Origin: Micromonospora arborensis
Lineage (GTDB): Bacteria; Actinomycetota; Actinomycetes; Mycobacteriales; Micromonosporaceae
Reading direction: 5' to 3'
Assembly (NCBI RefSeq): GCF_003205615.1
Contig: NZ_PYBV01000022.1
Location: forward strand, 1 to 64,000
Length of the DNA: 64,000 bases
Positions 26,696 through 34,896 of this stretch are shown here, in pieces. Position 1 is the first letter of the stretch, and the number at the start of each line of letters is the position of its first letter. The translations under genes and the position numbers were made by a program. The notes beneath the pieces were generated by a model. The model had not been told where the DNA came from. It searched no databases and saw only the letters and a program-made list of their open reading frames with translations.

Positions 26696-27645
26696 TCCTC
26701 GTGCTGCGCGCCCTCGGCGTCGGCGACCTGGTCACCGCGGTGCCCGCGCTGCGGGCGCTGCGGACCGCGTACCCCGGTCGGGAGTTGGCGCTCGCCGCGC
26801 CCGCCTGGCTGGCCCCGCTGGTGGACCTGGTCGGTGGTGTCGACCGGCTGGTCGACACCACGGGCCTGGATCGGCCGCTACGGGTCGGTTCGGCCCCAGC
26901 GGTCGCGGTCAACCTGCACGGGCGTGGCCCGCAGTCGCACCGGTTGCTCGCCGCCAGCCGGCCCGGCCGGCTGCTCGCCTTCGCCAACCCGGAGGCCGGC
27001 TGCGCGCACGGCCCCCGGTGGGCCGCCGACGAGCACGAGGTGGACCGGTGGTGCCGGCTGCTGTCCTGGTACGACATTCCGGCCGACCGGACCGACCTCG
27101 GCCTGCGTCGGCCCGGCTCGACCGGGTTGCCGACCGGAGCCACCGTGCTGCATCCCGGCAGCAAGATCCCCGCCAAGCGCTGGCCCGCCGAGCGGTTCGC
27201 CGCCCTGGCCCGGGCGCTCACCGACCGGGGGCACCGGGTGCTGCTCACCGGCTCGGCAGACGAACGGGCGCTGGCGGCCCGGGTGGCCGACGCCGCCGGC
27301 CTGGCGTCCGACTCGGTGCTGGCGGGCCGGACCGACCTCGGGGCGCTCGCCGCGCTGGTGGCGCACGCCCGGCTGGTGGTCAGCGGGGACACCGGGGTGG
27401 CCCACCTGGCCACCGGGTACGGCACCGCCTCGGTCGTCCTCTTCGGGCCGGTGCCGCCGGCGCACTGGGGGCCGCCACCGGACCGGCCCCGGCACCGGGT
27501 GCTCTGGGCCGGCGACGGGGATTGGCCCAGGTGGGACGGGGTAGGAAGCCACCCGACGATGACGGCTCTGCGTCTCGACGAGGTGCTGGCCGCCGTGTCC
27601 GAGGTGGAGAGGGTGGTGCGGGTCTCCGGTGCGGTTGCGGCGTAG
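26692..27645 (+). CDS. Glycosyltransferase family 9 (heptosyltransferase-like)
   Basis: 317 residues. It opens MILVLRALGVGDLVTAVPAL, the GT9 start (the R...GD motif of WaaC/WaaF), and ends with VVSGDTGVAHLATGYGTASVVLFGP, the donor-site helix. It should transfer heptose, or a related sugar, from the nucleotide donor to an envelope acceptor. It starts at GTG 26692 within the stop of the SDR and overlaps the topoisomerase gene by 17 bp. It is a second GT9 in the operon, besides the fused one. Confidence 0.86.
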   Translation: MILVLRALGVGDLVTAVPALRALRTAYPGRELALAAPAWLAPLVDLVGGVDRLVDTTGLDRPLRVGSAPAVAVNLHGRGPQSHRLLAASRPGRLLAFANPEAGCAHGPRWAADEHEVDRWCRLLSWYDIPADRTDLGLRRPGSTGLPTGATVLHPGSKIPAKRWPAERFAALARALTDRGHRVLLTGSADERALAARVADAAGLASDSVLAGRTDLGALAALVAHARLVVSGDTGVAHLATGYGTASVVLFGPVPPAHWGPPPDRPRHRVLWAGDGDWPRWDGVGSHPTMTALRLDEVLAAVSEVERVVRVSGAVAA

Positions 27646-28612
27646 CGACCCGGGACGACCGGGGTACGGACGGCGCCGGCGCGGACGGGGCTGGGTCTTC
27701 GTCGACCCGACCGGCGCTCCGGTCCGGGATCCGGCTGTCCTGGCCCGGCTGCGGGAGCTGGTCATCCCGCCGGCCTGGCAGAACGTCTGGATCTCGCCCT
27801 ACCCGAACGGGCACATCCAGGCGATCGGGATCGACGCGGCGGGTCGCAAGCAGTACGTCTACCACCCACTGTGGCGGGAGAAGCAGGACGAGGCGAAGTT
27901 CGATCACATGCTGGAGGTGGCTCGGCGGCTCCCGGTGCTGCGGGAGCGGGTGGGCCGTGACCTGGACGGTCGGGGACTGGGCCGGGACCGGGTGCTGGCC
28001 ACGGTGGCCCGCCTGTTGGACATGGGGATGTTCCGGGTCGGCAGCGACCAGTACGCGGCCGGCGACGACCCGACGTACGGGGTGTCCACCCTGCGCCCCG
28101 AGCATGCCCGGTCCCGGGGCGGCTGCGTGGTCTTCGTGTTTCCGGCGAAGGGTGGCATCGAGCAGGTACGCCGAATCGAGGACCCGGAACTGTGCCAGGT
28201 GCTCGTCAATCTGCGCCGTCGTCGGCGCTGGGCGGACCGGCTGTTCGGCTACTGGGACGGTCGGGAGTGGCGTGACGTGCGCAGCGACGAGGTCAACGGG
28301 TACTTGCGCGACGCGAGCGGTGGGGAGATGACCGCCAAGGACTTCCGCACCTGGCACGCCACCGTCCTCGCCGCCACCGAGTTGGCCACCGTCGGCCCGG
28401 CCCGTTCGGTGACGGCCCGGCGCAAGGCGGTGGTCACCGTGATGCGCGCGGTGGCCGAGCTGCTGGGAAACACTCCGACGGTGGCTCGTGCGTCGTACGT
28501 GGATCCGCGGGTGGTCGACCTCTACCACGACGGGGTGGTGGCGTCGGTGGACCCGCGGGCGCCGCGCGAGGAGGCTGAGCGGCTCGTCCTGGAGTTGCTG
28601 GAGGAGGCCTGA
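27629..28612 (+). CDS. DNA topoisomerase IB
   Basis: 327 residues, the size of bacterial poxvirus-type topoisomerase IB. The N-terminal domain (GWVFVDPTGAPV, IPPAWQNVWISP) is followed by the catalytic domain: KDFRTWHATVLAA carries the arginine of the active site and the nucleophile is Y290 in ARASYVDPRVVDLY. It nicks and rejoins one DNA strand to relax supercoils. GTG 27629 lies inside the end of the GT9 gene, so translation follows from the sugar operon, though the functions appear unrelated. Confidence 0.88.
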   Translation: MRLRRSDPGRPGYGRRRRGRGWVFVDPTGAPVRDPAVLARLRELVIPPAWQNVWISPYPNGHIQAIGIDAAGRKQYVYHPLWREKQDEAKFDHMLEVARRLPVLRERVGRDLDGRGLGRDRVLATVARLLDMGMFRVGSDQYAAGDDPTYGVSTLRPEHARSRGGCVVFVFPAKGGIEQVRRIEDPELCQVLVNLRRRRRWADRLFGYWDGREWRDVRSDEVNGYLRDASGGEMTAKDFRTWHATVLAATELATVGPARSVTARRKAVVTVMRAVAELLGNTPTVARASYVDPRVVDLYHDGVVASVDPRAPREEAERLVLELLEEA

Positions 28613-28629
28613 GCGGGCCACCGGGCGGC

Positions 28630-28653
28630 CGCCCGCCGCACGCGCGGCGGGCG
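28630..28653. terminator. GC hairpin terminator after topoisomerase gene
   Basis: CGCCCGCCGC (28630-28639) pairs with GCGGCGGGCG (28644-28653) around the 4-nt loop ACGC, starting 18 bp after the stop at 28612. There is no T-run. It probably ends the heptose operon. Confidence 0.65.
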
Positions 28654-28707
28654 CCTCGCCGCGGCCCCCGTTGGCGCAGCCCACCAGGGTGGTAGGCCGC
28701 GTTGGTG

Positions 28708-28830
28708 TCAGTCTGCCGGTAACGGGTTGACCATTGACGCCGGGCGGTTGACGATCCGCGCCGGATGCGACCCGCCTTCGCGATACTCCTGCGGGCTCGT
28801 CCCGTACGCCGCCCGGAACGCCCGGCTCGA
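28708..28830 (-). pseudogene. C-terminal remnant of an AraC-family regulator
   Basis: Reading the minus strand in one frame gives SRAFRAAYGTSPQEYREG and ends at a TGA at 28708-28710. That segment is the last helix of the AraC DNA-binding domain (F...YG-SP-xYR). No start codon, first HTH or ligand domain precedes it: the frame upstream runs into the TetR gene and into unrelated residues. I take it as a truncated, non-functional fragment left by deletion or by TetR/MFS insertion. Confidence 0.55.
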
Positions 28831-28858
28831 GGGTCTCCCGGTGCAGCATCCCGTGTCC

Positions 28859-29620
28859 TCAGGCCGCTCGCCGGCGGATCAGGGCCTCGATGCCGTCGAG
28901 GATCCGGTCCAGGCCGAAGGTGAACTCGTCGTCCGGGTCGTCGTCCTGGTCGAGCACGCCGGCGGCCAGCACCCGGTGCAGCGCCGGGAAGCGGGACGGG
29001 TCGATGAGCCGCGCCACCATCCGGCTGTACGCGGGCATCATCTCGCCCGGCTCGATCCCGGCGGCCCGGCTGCCCTCGATGATCTGGGCGGTGAGCGAGG
29101 CCTCGTTGCGGATGTAGCCGGTGATCAGCAGGAGCACGGAGGTCTTCTCGCCCTCGGCCAGGGTGGTGTCGTCGAGGCAGCGCAGCCCGTCCTCCATCCA
29201 GCCGAGCTGCTGCGGGGTGATCGGCGGGCCACTGATCGGCACGTGCAGCAACCAGGGCCGACGCCGCAGCACCTCGTGGTCGGCCCAGGCCCACCGGGTC
29301 AGGCCGGCACGCCAGTCGGCCTCCGCCGGGGGCGGGCCGGGCGGCGGGCCGTACCCGGTGTCCACCATGAGCATCAGCAGCTCGTCCTTCGAGCCGACGT
29401 ACCGGTAGAGGGCCATGGTGGCGGCGCCCAACTCCTTGGCCACCCGACTCATCGAGACGGCCGCCAGCCCGTCGGCGTCGGCCACCCGGACGGCGGCGTC
29501 CACGATGGTGGGCACGCTCATCTGGGGCCGGGGGCCCTTGGGTGGCCGATCCCGCAGCCCCCAGGCGCTCTCGATGGCCGGTGGGAGCACCGGCCCGCTG
29601 TCGTCCGTCTTCGCCGCCAC
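28859..29620 (-). CDS. TetR family transcriptional regulator
   Basis: 253 residues. The HTH lies at about residues 45-80 (IVDAAVRVADADGLAAVSMS, VAKELGAATMALYRYVGSK) after a 40-residue disordered N-terminus. The C-terminal ligand domain (with FTFGLDRILDGIEALI at its end) is of the TetR_C type seen in regulators of drug efflux. GTG 29620 has AAGGAGG 5 nt upstream. It is divergent from the MFS gene across 83 bp that hold two matching operator sites, so it likely represses both itself and the pump. Confidence 0.87.
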   Translation of the reverse strand: MAAKTDDSGPVLPPAIESAWGLRDRPPKGPRPQMSVPTIVDAAVRVADADGLAAVSMSRVAKELGAATMALYRYVGSKDELLMLMVDTGYGPPPGPPPAEADWRAGLTRWAWADHEVLRRRPWLLHVPISGPPITPQQLGWMEDGLRCLDDTTLAEGEKTSVLLLITGYIRNEASLTAQIIEGSRAAGIEPGEMMPAYSRMVARLIDPSRFPALHRVLAAGVLDQDDDPDDEFTFGLDRILDGIEALIRRRAA

Positions 29621-29650
29621 ATTTTCCTCCTTGCCTCGCCATCCTAGTTC

Positions 29651-29688
29651 TGCGTATGGTCTACGCATTACAGCGTACGACCTACGCA
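29651..29688. promoter_or_regulatory. Twin TetR operator
   Basis: Two 17-bp palindromes of the same design lie side by side: TGCGTA-TGGTC-TACGCA (29651-29667) and AGCGTA-CGACC-TACGCA (29672-29688). Their centres are 21 bp apart, two helix turns, so two dimers could sit on one face of the DNA. They fill the space between the TetR start (29620) and the MFS start (29704). Confidence 0.78.
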
Positions 29689-29703
29689 GAAGGGAACTGG
29701 ATC

Positions 29704-31293
29704 ATGACGACGATGACCACACCGGCTCCGCGAGCGGGCCGGCGGGAGTGGATCGGGTTCGCGGTGCTGATGCTGCCGCTGCTCCTGGTCTCGATGGACG
29801 TGTCGGTGCTCTACTTCGCCGTCCCGTTCATCAGCGAGGAGTTGCGCCCCACCGGCACCCAGCAACTCTGGATCTTCGACATCTACGGCTTCGTGCTGGC
29901 CGGGCTGCTCATCACCATGGGCGCGCTGGGCGACCGGATCGGCCGACGCCGGCTCCTGCTGATCGGCGCCGCCGCGTTCGGGGCGGCGTCGCTGCTGGCC
30001 GCGTACGCCGACAGCGCCGCGACGCTGATCGCCGCGCGCGCCGTCCTCGGCATCGGCGGGGCCACCCTGATGCCCTCCACGCTCGCCCTGGTGCGCAACA
30101 TGTTCCACGACGCCAAGCAGCGTGGCACCGCGATCGGCATCTGGACCGCCACCCTCACCGGCGGCATCGCGATCGGCCCGGTGCTCAGCGGCATCCTGCT
30201 GGAGCACTTCTGGTGGGGCTCGATCTTCCTGATCAACATCCCGGCGATGCTGATGCTGCTCCTGCTCGCCCCGATCCTGGTGCCCGAGTTCCGCAACCCG
30301 GCGACCGGGCGGTTCGACCTGCTCAGCGCGGCACTGTCCCTCGCCGCGCTGCTGCCGGTGATCTACGGCATCAAGGAGATGGCCCGCGACGGCGTCAGCG
30401 GTGTGCGGGTGCTCGCCATCGTCGCCGGCCTGCTGGTGGGCGCGCTGTTCCTGCACCGGCAGCGGACCCGGGCGTACCCGATGGTCGACCTTGCCCTGTT
30501 CCGTCGGCGCGGCTTCGCCGGGTCGCTCGCGGTCAACCTGCTGGCGATGTTCGCCATCGTCGGCTTCGCAATCTTCACCACCCAGCATCTCCAGTTGGTG
30601 CTCGGCCTGAGCCCGCTGCGGGCGGCACTGTGGAGCCTGGTGCCGTCCCTCGCCGTAGGCGGCATCGCGCCGGCCGCCGCCGCGCTCGCCCAGCGCGTCG
30701 AGCGGTCGTACCTGATCGGTGCGGGGTTCGGGATCGCCCTGCTCGGCTTCGCGGTGCTGACCCGGGTCACACCGGAGACTCCGCTGTGGCTGCTGCTCGT
30801 CGGCGCGAGTGTCTACGCGGGTGGTCTGGTGATGGTGATGTCACTCGTCACCGAGTTGGTCCTCGGCGCGGCGCCGCCCGAGCAGGCCGGTGTCGCGTCG
30901 GCGCTGACCGAGTCCAGCAGCGAGCTGGGCGGGGCGCTGGGAATGGCGATCCTCGGCAGCGTCGGTGCGGCGGTCTACCGTCGCGAGATCGTCGACGGCC
31001 TGCCGGCCGGGTTGCCCGCCGACGCCGGTGACGCGGCCCAGGAGACCTTGGGGGGCGCGCTCGCGGTGGCGAAGGGGCTGCCGGCGGATCTGGCCGACGC
31101 GGTGCTGCACGCCGCCCGGGTCGCGTTCACCGACGGGCTGCACCTCGCCGCGATCGCCGCCATGGTGGCGATGGTGCTGGGCGCGGTCACCGCGCTGGTC
31201 GCGCTGCGCGGCGTCCGGCCGGGCGACCCCGCGGCACTGGCCGCCGAGCCGACCGACCCGGCCGGTACGTCGTTGTCGTCGGTCAGTCGGTGA
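29704..31293 (+). CDS. MFS efflux transporter, DHA2 (EmrB/QacA) type
   Basis: 529 residues with about 14 predicted membrane helices. The N-terminus LPLLLVSMDVSVLYFAVPFI, motif A in GALGDRIGRRR and motif C in GGIAIGPVLSG match the 14-helix drug/H+ antiporter family. It should export a hydrophobic or cationic compound that also acts as the TetR inducer. GAAGGGAA precedes ATG 29704 with 8-9 nt spacing; a second ATG is 9 nt further in. The 3' end overlaps the convergent gene by 11 bp. Confidence 0.88.
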   Translation: MTTMTTPAPRAGRREWIGFAVLMLPLLLVSMDVSVLYFAVPFISEELRPTGTQQLWIFDIYGFVLAGLLITMGALGDRIGRRRLLLIGAAAFGAASLLAAYADSAATLIAARAVLGIGGATLMPSTLALVRNMFHDAKQRGTAIGIWTATLTGGIAIGPVLSGILLEHFWWGSIFLINIPAMLMLLLLAPILVPEFRNPATGRFDLLSAALSLAALLPVIYGIKEMARDGVSGVRVLAIVAGLLVGALFLHRQRTRAYPMVDLALFRRRGFAGSLAVNLLAMFAIVGFAIFTTQHLQLVLGLSPLRAALWSLVPSLAVGGIAPAAAALAQRVERSYLIGAGFGIALLGFAVLTRVTPETPLWLLLVGASVYAGGLVMVMSLVTELVLGAAPPEQAGVASALTESSSELGGALGMAILGSVGAAVYRREIVDGLPAGLPADAGDAAQETLGGALAVAKGLPADLADAVLHAARVAFTDGLHLAAIAAMVAMVLGAVTALVALRGVRPGDPAALAAEPTDPAGTSLSSVSR

Positions 31294-31786
31294 GCACGTG
31301 CGCGAGCCGGTCCCGGAAGCGCCGCTCGGAGTCGCTCACCGACTCGCCGCCGATGCCCAGCAGCCCACCGCTGGACGCGGCACCCACCACCTGCTCGGCG
31401 ATCTTCACGAGCCAGTGCTTGTACGCGCCGGCCTCGCCCTCGTCGACGCGGCCGGCCAGCAGCGCGGCGGCCTGGCCGGCCCGCAGCAGCACGTCGTCGA
31501 TCAGCGCCCGCGGGTCGTCGGGCGCGATGACCGGCAGTTCCGCCCCGGTCTCCGGGTCACCGACCCGGGTGACGATCTCGCCGGCCACGGCGGCGACCAG
31601 CGGGCTGGCCGACTCCCGGCCGGCGGAGATGGTCTCCAGCCCGGCCGCGGTCTCCGCCATGGTCCGGCGGGTGCCGTCGGACTCGGCGGCGCTCGCCGCG
31701 GTCAGCACCGACTGCGGCAGGCCGACCAGCAGCCCCCACTCCCCGTCGGAGAAACCGAAACCGGTGTACGCCGGCTGCTCGATCAC
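31283..31786 (-). CDS. Conserved hypothetical protein
   Basis: 167 residues, soluble. The chain opens VIEQPAYTGFGFSDGEWGLL, has an alpha-helical middle (MAETAAGLETISAGRE) and ends in ESVSDSERRFRDRLAHVLTD. It resembles a hypothetical protein I associate with Micromonosporaceae, but I cannot assign a function. GTG 31786 is chosen because GAAGGGG precedes it by 7 nt. Two 17-bp direct repeats lie 20-57 bp upstream. Confidence 0.65.
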   Translation of the reverse strand: MIEQPAYTGFGFSDGEWGLLVGLPQSVLTAASAAESDGTRRTMAETAAGLETISAGRESASPLVAAVAGEIVTRVGDPETGAELPVIAPDDPRALIDDVLLRAGQAAALLAGRVDEGEAGAYKHWLVKIAEQVVGAASSGGLLGIGGESVSDSERRFRDRLAHVLTD

Positions 31787-31806
31787 GGCAATGCCCCTTC
31801 CGCCCC

Positions 31807-31843
31807 GCTCTGCTTGGTCAATCGAAGCTCTGCTTGGTCGATC
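31807..31843. promoter_or_regulatory. Direct repeat upstream of hypothetical gene
   Basis: GCTCTGCTTGGTCAATC (31807-31823) and GCTCTGCTTGGTCGATC (31827-31843) are 16/17 identical with a 20-bp period. They sit upstream of the minus-strand start at 31786 and 32 bp after the end of recQ. Spacing of two helix turns suggests paired binding of a regulator. Confidence 0.45.
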
Positions 31844-31874
31844 CACCGGGCTCCACGTCGGTGCCCGGGTCAGG

Positions 31875-33506
31875 CTAGTCCAGGGTCAGCAGGCCCTGTT
31901 CGGACACCACGCGCACCGACAACGTCTTGTACCCGACCTCATCGAAGAGAACCGTCATCTTGTCGTCCTCGTAGGAGAGCACCATGCCGTGCCCCCACTC
32001 CGGGTGGCGCACCTGACTGTGCACCGGGAACGGCCCGACCGCGCCCTGGTCGGTGACGCTGGTGCCGGCATGGCAGTTGTCGCAGTGCCCGCAGACCTCG
32101 GTCATCTGCTCGCCGAAGTAGGCCAGCAGGGTCTGCCCCCGGCAGGCGCTGGTCTCGGCGAAGGCCCGCATCATGTCGGTGCGCGACCGGGTCACCGTCT
32201 GCTGCCGCTCCGCCTCGCCCAGCGCCGACGCGGCGGCGTCGGTCGGGGTGGGGGAGTAGCGGGGAGCGCCGATGCGCTGCCGGGCCCGCGGCTCGGCCGC
32301 GCCGACCTGCTCCAGCAGGGAGAGATACTGGCCCAGCTTGCGCGGCCCGAGGCCGGTGGTCTCGCGCAGCTCGGTCTTGGTGGCCGGCTTGCGCCGCAAC
32401 AACGCGGCCAGGTCGCGCAGTTCGTCGTGGTGGGGCAGCCCACCGCTGAAGAACCGTTGCAGGCCGACGTCCTCGGCCTGCCAGAGCAGCAGCACCCGGG
32501 CCGGCTGCCCGTCGCGCCCGGCCCGGCCGATCTCCTGGAAGTAGCTGTCCGGGGAGTCGGGTAGCGCCATGTGCACCACCCAGGCGATGTTGGGCTTGTC
32601 GATGCCCATGCCGAACGCCGAGGTCGCCACCATGATCGGGACCTGGTCGGCGAGGAACGCCTCGTGCAGTTCCGCGCGGGCACCGGCCGACATGCCACCG
32701 TGGTAGGACTGCGCCGGGAAGCCGGCGTCGCTCAACCGGGTGGCGAGCTCCTCGGCGGCGCGGCGGGTCGGCACGTAGATGATCCCCGGCCGCCCCTCGT
32801 CGCGCAGCAGTGCCATCAGACGCCGCCAGCGGTAGTCCTCGGTGGGGCAGTGCGCCACCTCCAGGAACAGGTTGGGCCGATCGAGCCCGGAGACCACCAC
32901 CTCCGGCTCGCGCAGTCGCAGCCGGGCGATGATGTCGTCGCGTACCGGTGGGGACGCGGTGGCGGTCAGCGCCACCACCGGTGGCCGGCCGATGCCCTCG
33001 ATCAGGTGCCCGAGCGCCAGGTAGTCGGGGCGGAAGTCGTGCCCCCAGGCCGAGATGCAGTGCGCCTCGTCGATCGCCACCAGCGCCGGCTTCAGCGCGG
33101 CGACCTCGGCCATCCGGTCGGGGTTGCTCAACTGCTCCGGGGTGATGAACAGAAACTCCGCCCGGCCCTCGCGGATCTCGGTGATCGCCTGGGCCTGCTG
33201 GGTGGGCGACTCGTTCGAGCTGATCCGCACCGCCCGCAGTTCCGGGCGTTGCCGCTCGTTGAGGGAGGCGATCTGATCCTGCTGGAGGGCCAGCAGTGGG
33301 GAGATCACCACGGTGGGGCCGGGGATCAGGCTGGCCGGAATCTGATAGATGGCCGACTTGCCGGCACCGGTGGGCAACACCACCAGGGCGTCACGTCGCT
33401 TCATCACCGCGCGCATGGCGGCGAGTTGGTTGGGCCGCAGCGCCTTCCAGCCGAAGAGGCTCCTCGCCGCGCGGCGCAGCGTCATCGAGTGCGTGGACAG
33501 TTTCAT
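31875..33506 (-). CDS. recQ: ATP-dependent DNA helicase RecQ
   Basis: 543 residues. Helicase motifs run in order: motif I LPTGAGKSAIYQIP, motif II in IDEAHCISAWGHDF, motif III ALTATASPPV, motif IV/V MVATSAFGMGIDKPNIAWVV, motif VI QEIGRAGRDGQPA. The zinc-binding region has the cysteine set in CRGQTLLAYFGEQ...CGHCDNCHAG. An SH3-like tail (HPEWGHGMVLSYEDDKMTVLF) replaces the HRDC domain. It unwinds 3'-5' in recombination and repair. ATG 33506 matches the usual N-terminus; the open frame reaches 33560. Confidence 0.9.
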   Translation of the reverse strand: MKLSTHSMTLRRAARSLFGWKALRPNQLAAMRAVMKRRDALVVLPTGAGKSAIYQIPASLIPGPTVVISPLLALQQDQIASLNERQRPELRAVRISSNESPTQQAQAITEIREGRAEFLFITPEQLSNPDRMAEVAALKPALVAIDEAHCISAWGHDFRPDYLALGHLIEGIGRPPVVALTATASPPVRDDIIARLRLREPEVVVSGLDRPNLFLEVAHCPTEDYRWRRLMALLRDEGRPGIIYVPTRRAAEELATRLSDAGFPAQSYHGGMSAGARAELHEAFLADQVPIMVATSAFGMGIDKPNIAWVVHMALPDSPDSYFQEIGRAGRDGQPARVLLLWQAEDVGLQRFFSGGLPHHDELRDLAALLRRKPATKTELRETTGLGPRKLGQYLSLLEQVGAAEPRARQRIGAPRYSPTPTDAAASALGEAERQQTVTRSRTDMMRAFAETSACRGQTLLAYFGEQMTEVCGHCDNCHAGTSVTDQGAVGPFPVHSQVRHPEWGHGMVLSYEDDKMTVLFDEVGYKTLSVRVVSEQGLLTLD

Positions 33507-33580
33507 CGAGGGCCGGAGGTACCCGAGCCCATGACCGCCGAAACACGTTCCGACGATCATGGGCTTGTCGGCTGCGGGGC

Positions 33581-34531
33581 TCAGCGCAGCCGGGGCAGGA
33601 CCTCACGCTGGTAGAGGTCGAACAGGCCCTGGTACTGCGGGCCGGTGTTCGCCACGTAGAGCTCGTCGAAGCCGGCCTTGGCGTACTTGTCGATCATCTC
33701 CAGGTGGGCGTCGACACTGTTGCCGCAGACGAACGCCTCCTTCAGCATCTCCGGCCGGACCAGCTCGGCGGCCTGCTCGAAGTGTCGCGGTGAGGGCAGC
33801 ACCTGGGACAGCTCACCCGGCACCCCGGCGTTGGGCCAGCGCTCGTACGCGACGCGCATGCCCTCGTCCTCGCTGTCGGCGTACGCCGCCTTGAAGCCGG
33901 CCTGGCACGGCTTGTCGCCGCCGCCGTTCTCGCGGAAGCGGCGCACCATCTCCGCGTCCGGCATCGTGGTCACGTAGCCGTCGCCGATCCGGGCGGCCAG
34001 GTCGATGGACTTCGGCCCGAAACCGGAGACGTAGATCGGCGGGGGCGTGTCGGGCCGCGTGTAGATGCGGGCCTGCTCGACGGTGTAGTGCTTGCCGTGG
34101 TGGTTGACGAAGTCGCCGGTCCACAACTTCCGCAGCACCTCGACGGCTTCCTCCAGCATCTCCAGCCGGACGTCGGCCTGCGGCCAGGCGTCGCCGAAGA
34201 TGTGCTCGTTGAGCGCCTCGCCGGTGCCGACGCCGAGCACGAACCGCCCGCCGTGCAGCACCGCGCTGGTCGCCGCCGCCTGGGCGATCACCGCCGGGTG
34301 GATCCGCAGGGTCGGGCAGGTCACCGCGGTGGTCACCGGCAGTGCGCAGACCTGGCTGAGCGCGCCGATCATCGACCAGACGAACGGGCTCTGGCCCTGT
34401 GCGTCCACCCAGGGGTGGTAGTGGTCGGAGATCCACAGTGCCTCGAAACCGGCCCGTTCGGCACCGCGCGCCTGGTCCAACAGTTCGGCTGGCGTGAACT
34501 CCTCACTGGACAGAAAGTAACCGATCTTCAT
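33581..34531 (-). CDS. F420-dependent LLM-class oxidoreductase (TIGR03557 type)
   Basis: 316 residues, luciferase-like TIM barrel. It starts MKIGYFLSSEEFTPAELLDQ and has the F420-binding features WISDHYHPWVDAQGQSPFVW and GVGTGEALNEHIFG, close to F420-dependent glucose-6-phosphate dehydrogenase (Fgd) and assigned to the TIGR03557 subfamily as I remember it. It uses coenzyme F420 to oxidise or reduce an unidentified substrate. It lies 49 bp upstream of the start of recQ on the same strand, though a common function is not obvious. Confidence 0.85.
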   Translation of the reverse strand: MKIGYFLSSEEFTPAELLDQARGAERAGFEALWISDHYHPWVDAQGQSPFVWSMIGALSQVCALPVTTAVTCPTLRIHPAVIAQAAATSAVLHGGRFVLGVGTGEALNEHIFGDAWPQADVRLEMLEEAVEVLRKLWTGDFVNHHGKHYTVEQARIYTRPDTPPPIYVSGFGPKSIDLAARIGDGYVTTMPDAEMVRRFRENGGGDKPCQAGFKAAYADSEDEGMRVAYERWPNAGVPGELSQVLPSPRHFEQAAELVRPEMLKEAFVCGNSVDAHLEMIDKYAKAGFDELYVANTGPQYQGLFDLYQREVLPRLR

Positions 34532-34630
34532 GGTCTCCCCTTCGGCACGCGGACCTGCTGTCAGGCAGACCCGTACCCCGGTCGGGGTCGGTCACACCGG
34601 TCAACCGGGGTGTCGATCGGCGGGTCGTGC

Positions 34631-34756
34631 TCAGCGCCGGCCGAACATCGCCCGGATCGCGGCGAGCAGCAGCAGAGCGCCGACCACCAGGCCGAGCAGG
34701 CGTACGCCGGGGATGTCGGCCGGGCTCGTCGCGTCGGCCAGCAGGGCGGGGTCCAT
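34631..34756 (-). CDS. 41-residue single-span membrane protein
   Basis: The frame opens MDPALLADATSPADIPGVRL, continues with a hydrophobic helix (LLGLVVGALLLLAAIRAMF) and ends GRR. It is a type III or tail-anchored-like microprotein. GGGAG lies about 9 nt before the ATG at 34756, and the TGA at 34631-34633 ends it. Clear codon-position GC bias and a typical membrane profile argue that it is real. Function unknown; it sits alone, about 100 bp upstream of the oxidoreductase. Confidence 0.65.
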   Translation of the reverse strand: MDPALLADATSPADIPGVRLLGLVVGALLLLAAIRAMFGRR

Positions 34757-34896
34757 CCCCGCACTCTCCCGGGGAATGGGCCGGCGGGGCAACTGTAAGG
34801 TTTATTGACTATTGAATCGCCCGGTGTGACCATGGCAGGACCGCCGGCCGGTGGCGGTGCGCCGAGGGCGCGCGAGAGATGGGGTACGGGGGCCGC

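Noticed and set aside
28727..29647. 306-codon plus-strand frame opposite TetR
   Set aside because: Low-complexity Arg/Gly/His-rich product; the opposite strand encodes an intact TetR protein.
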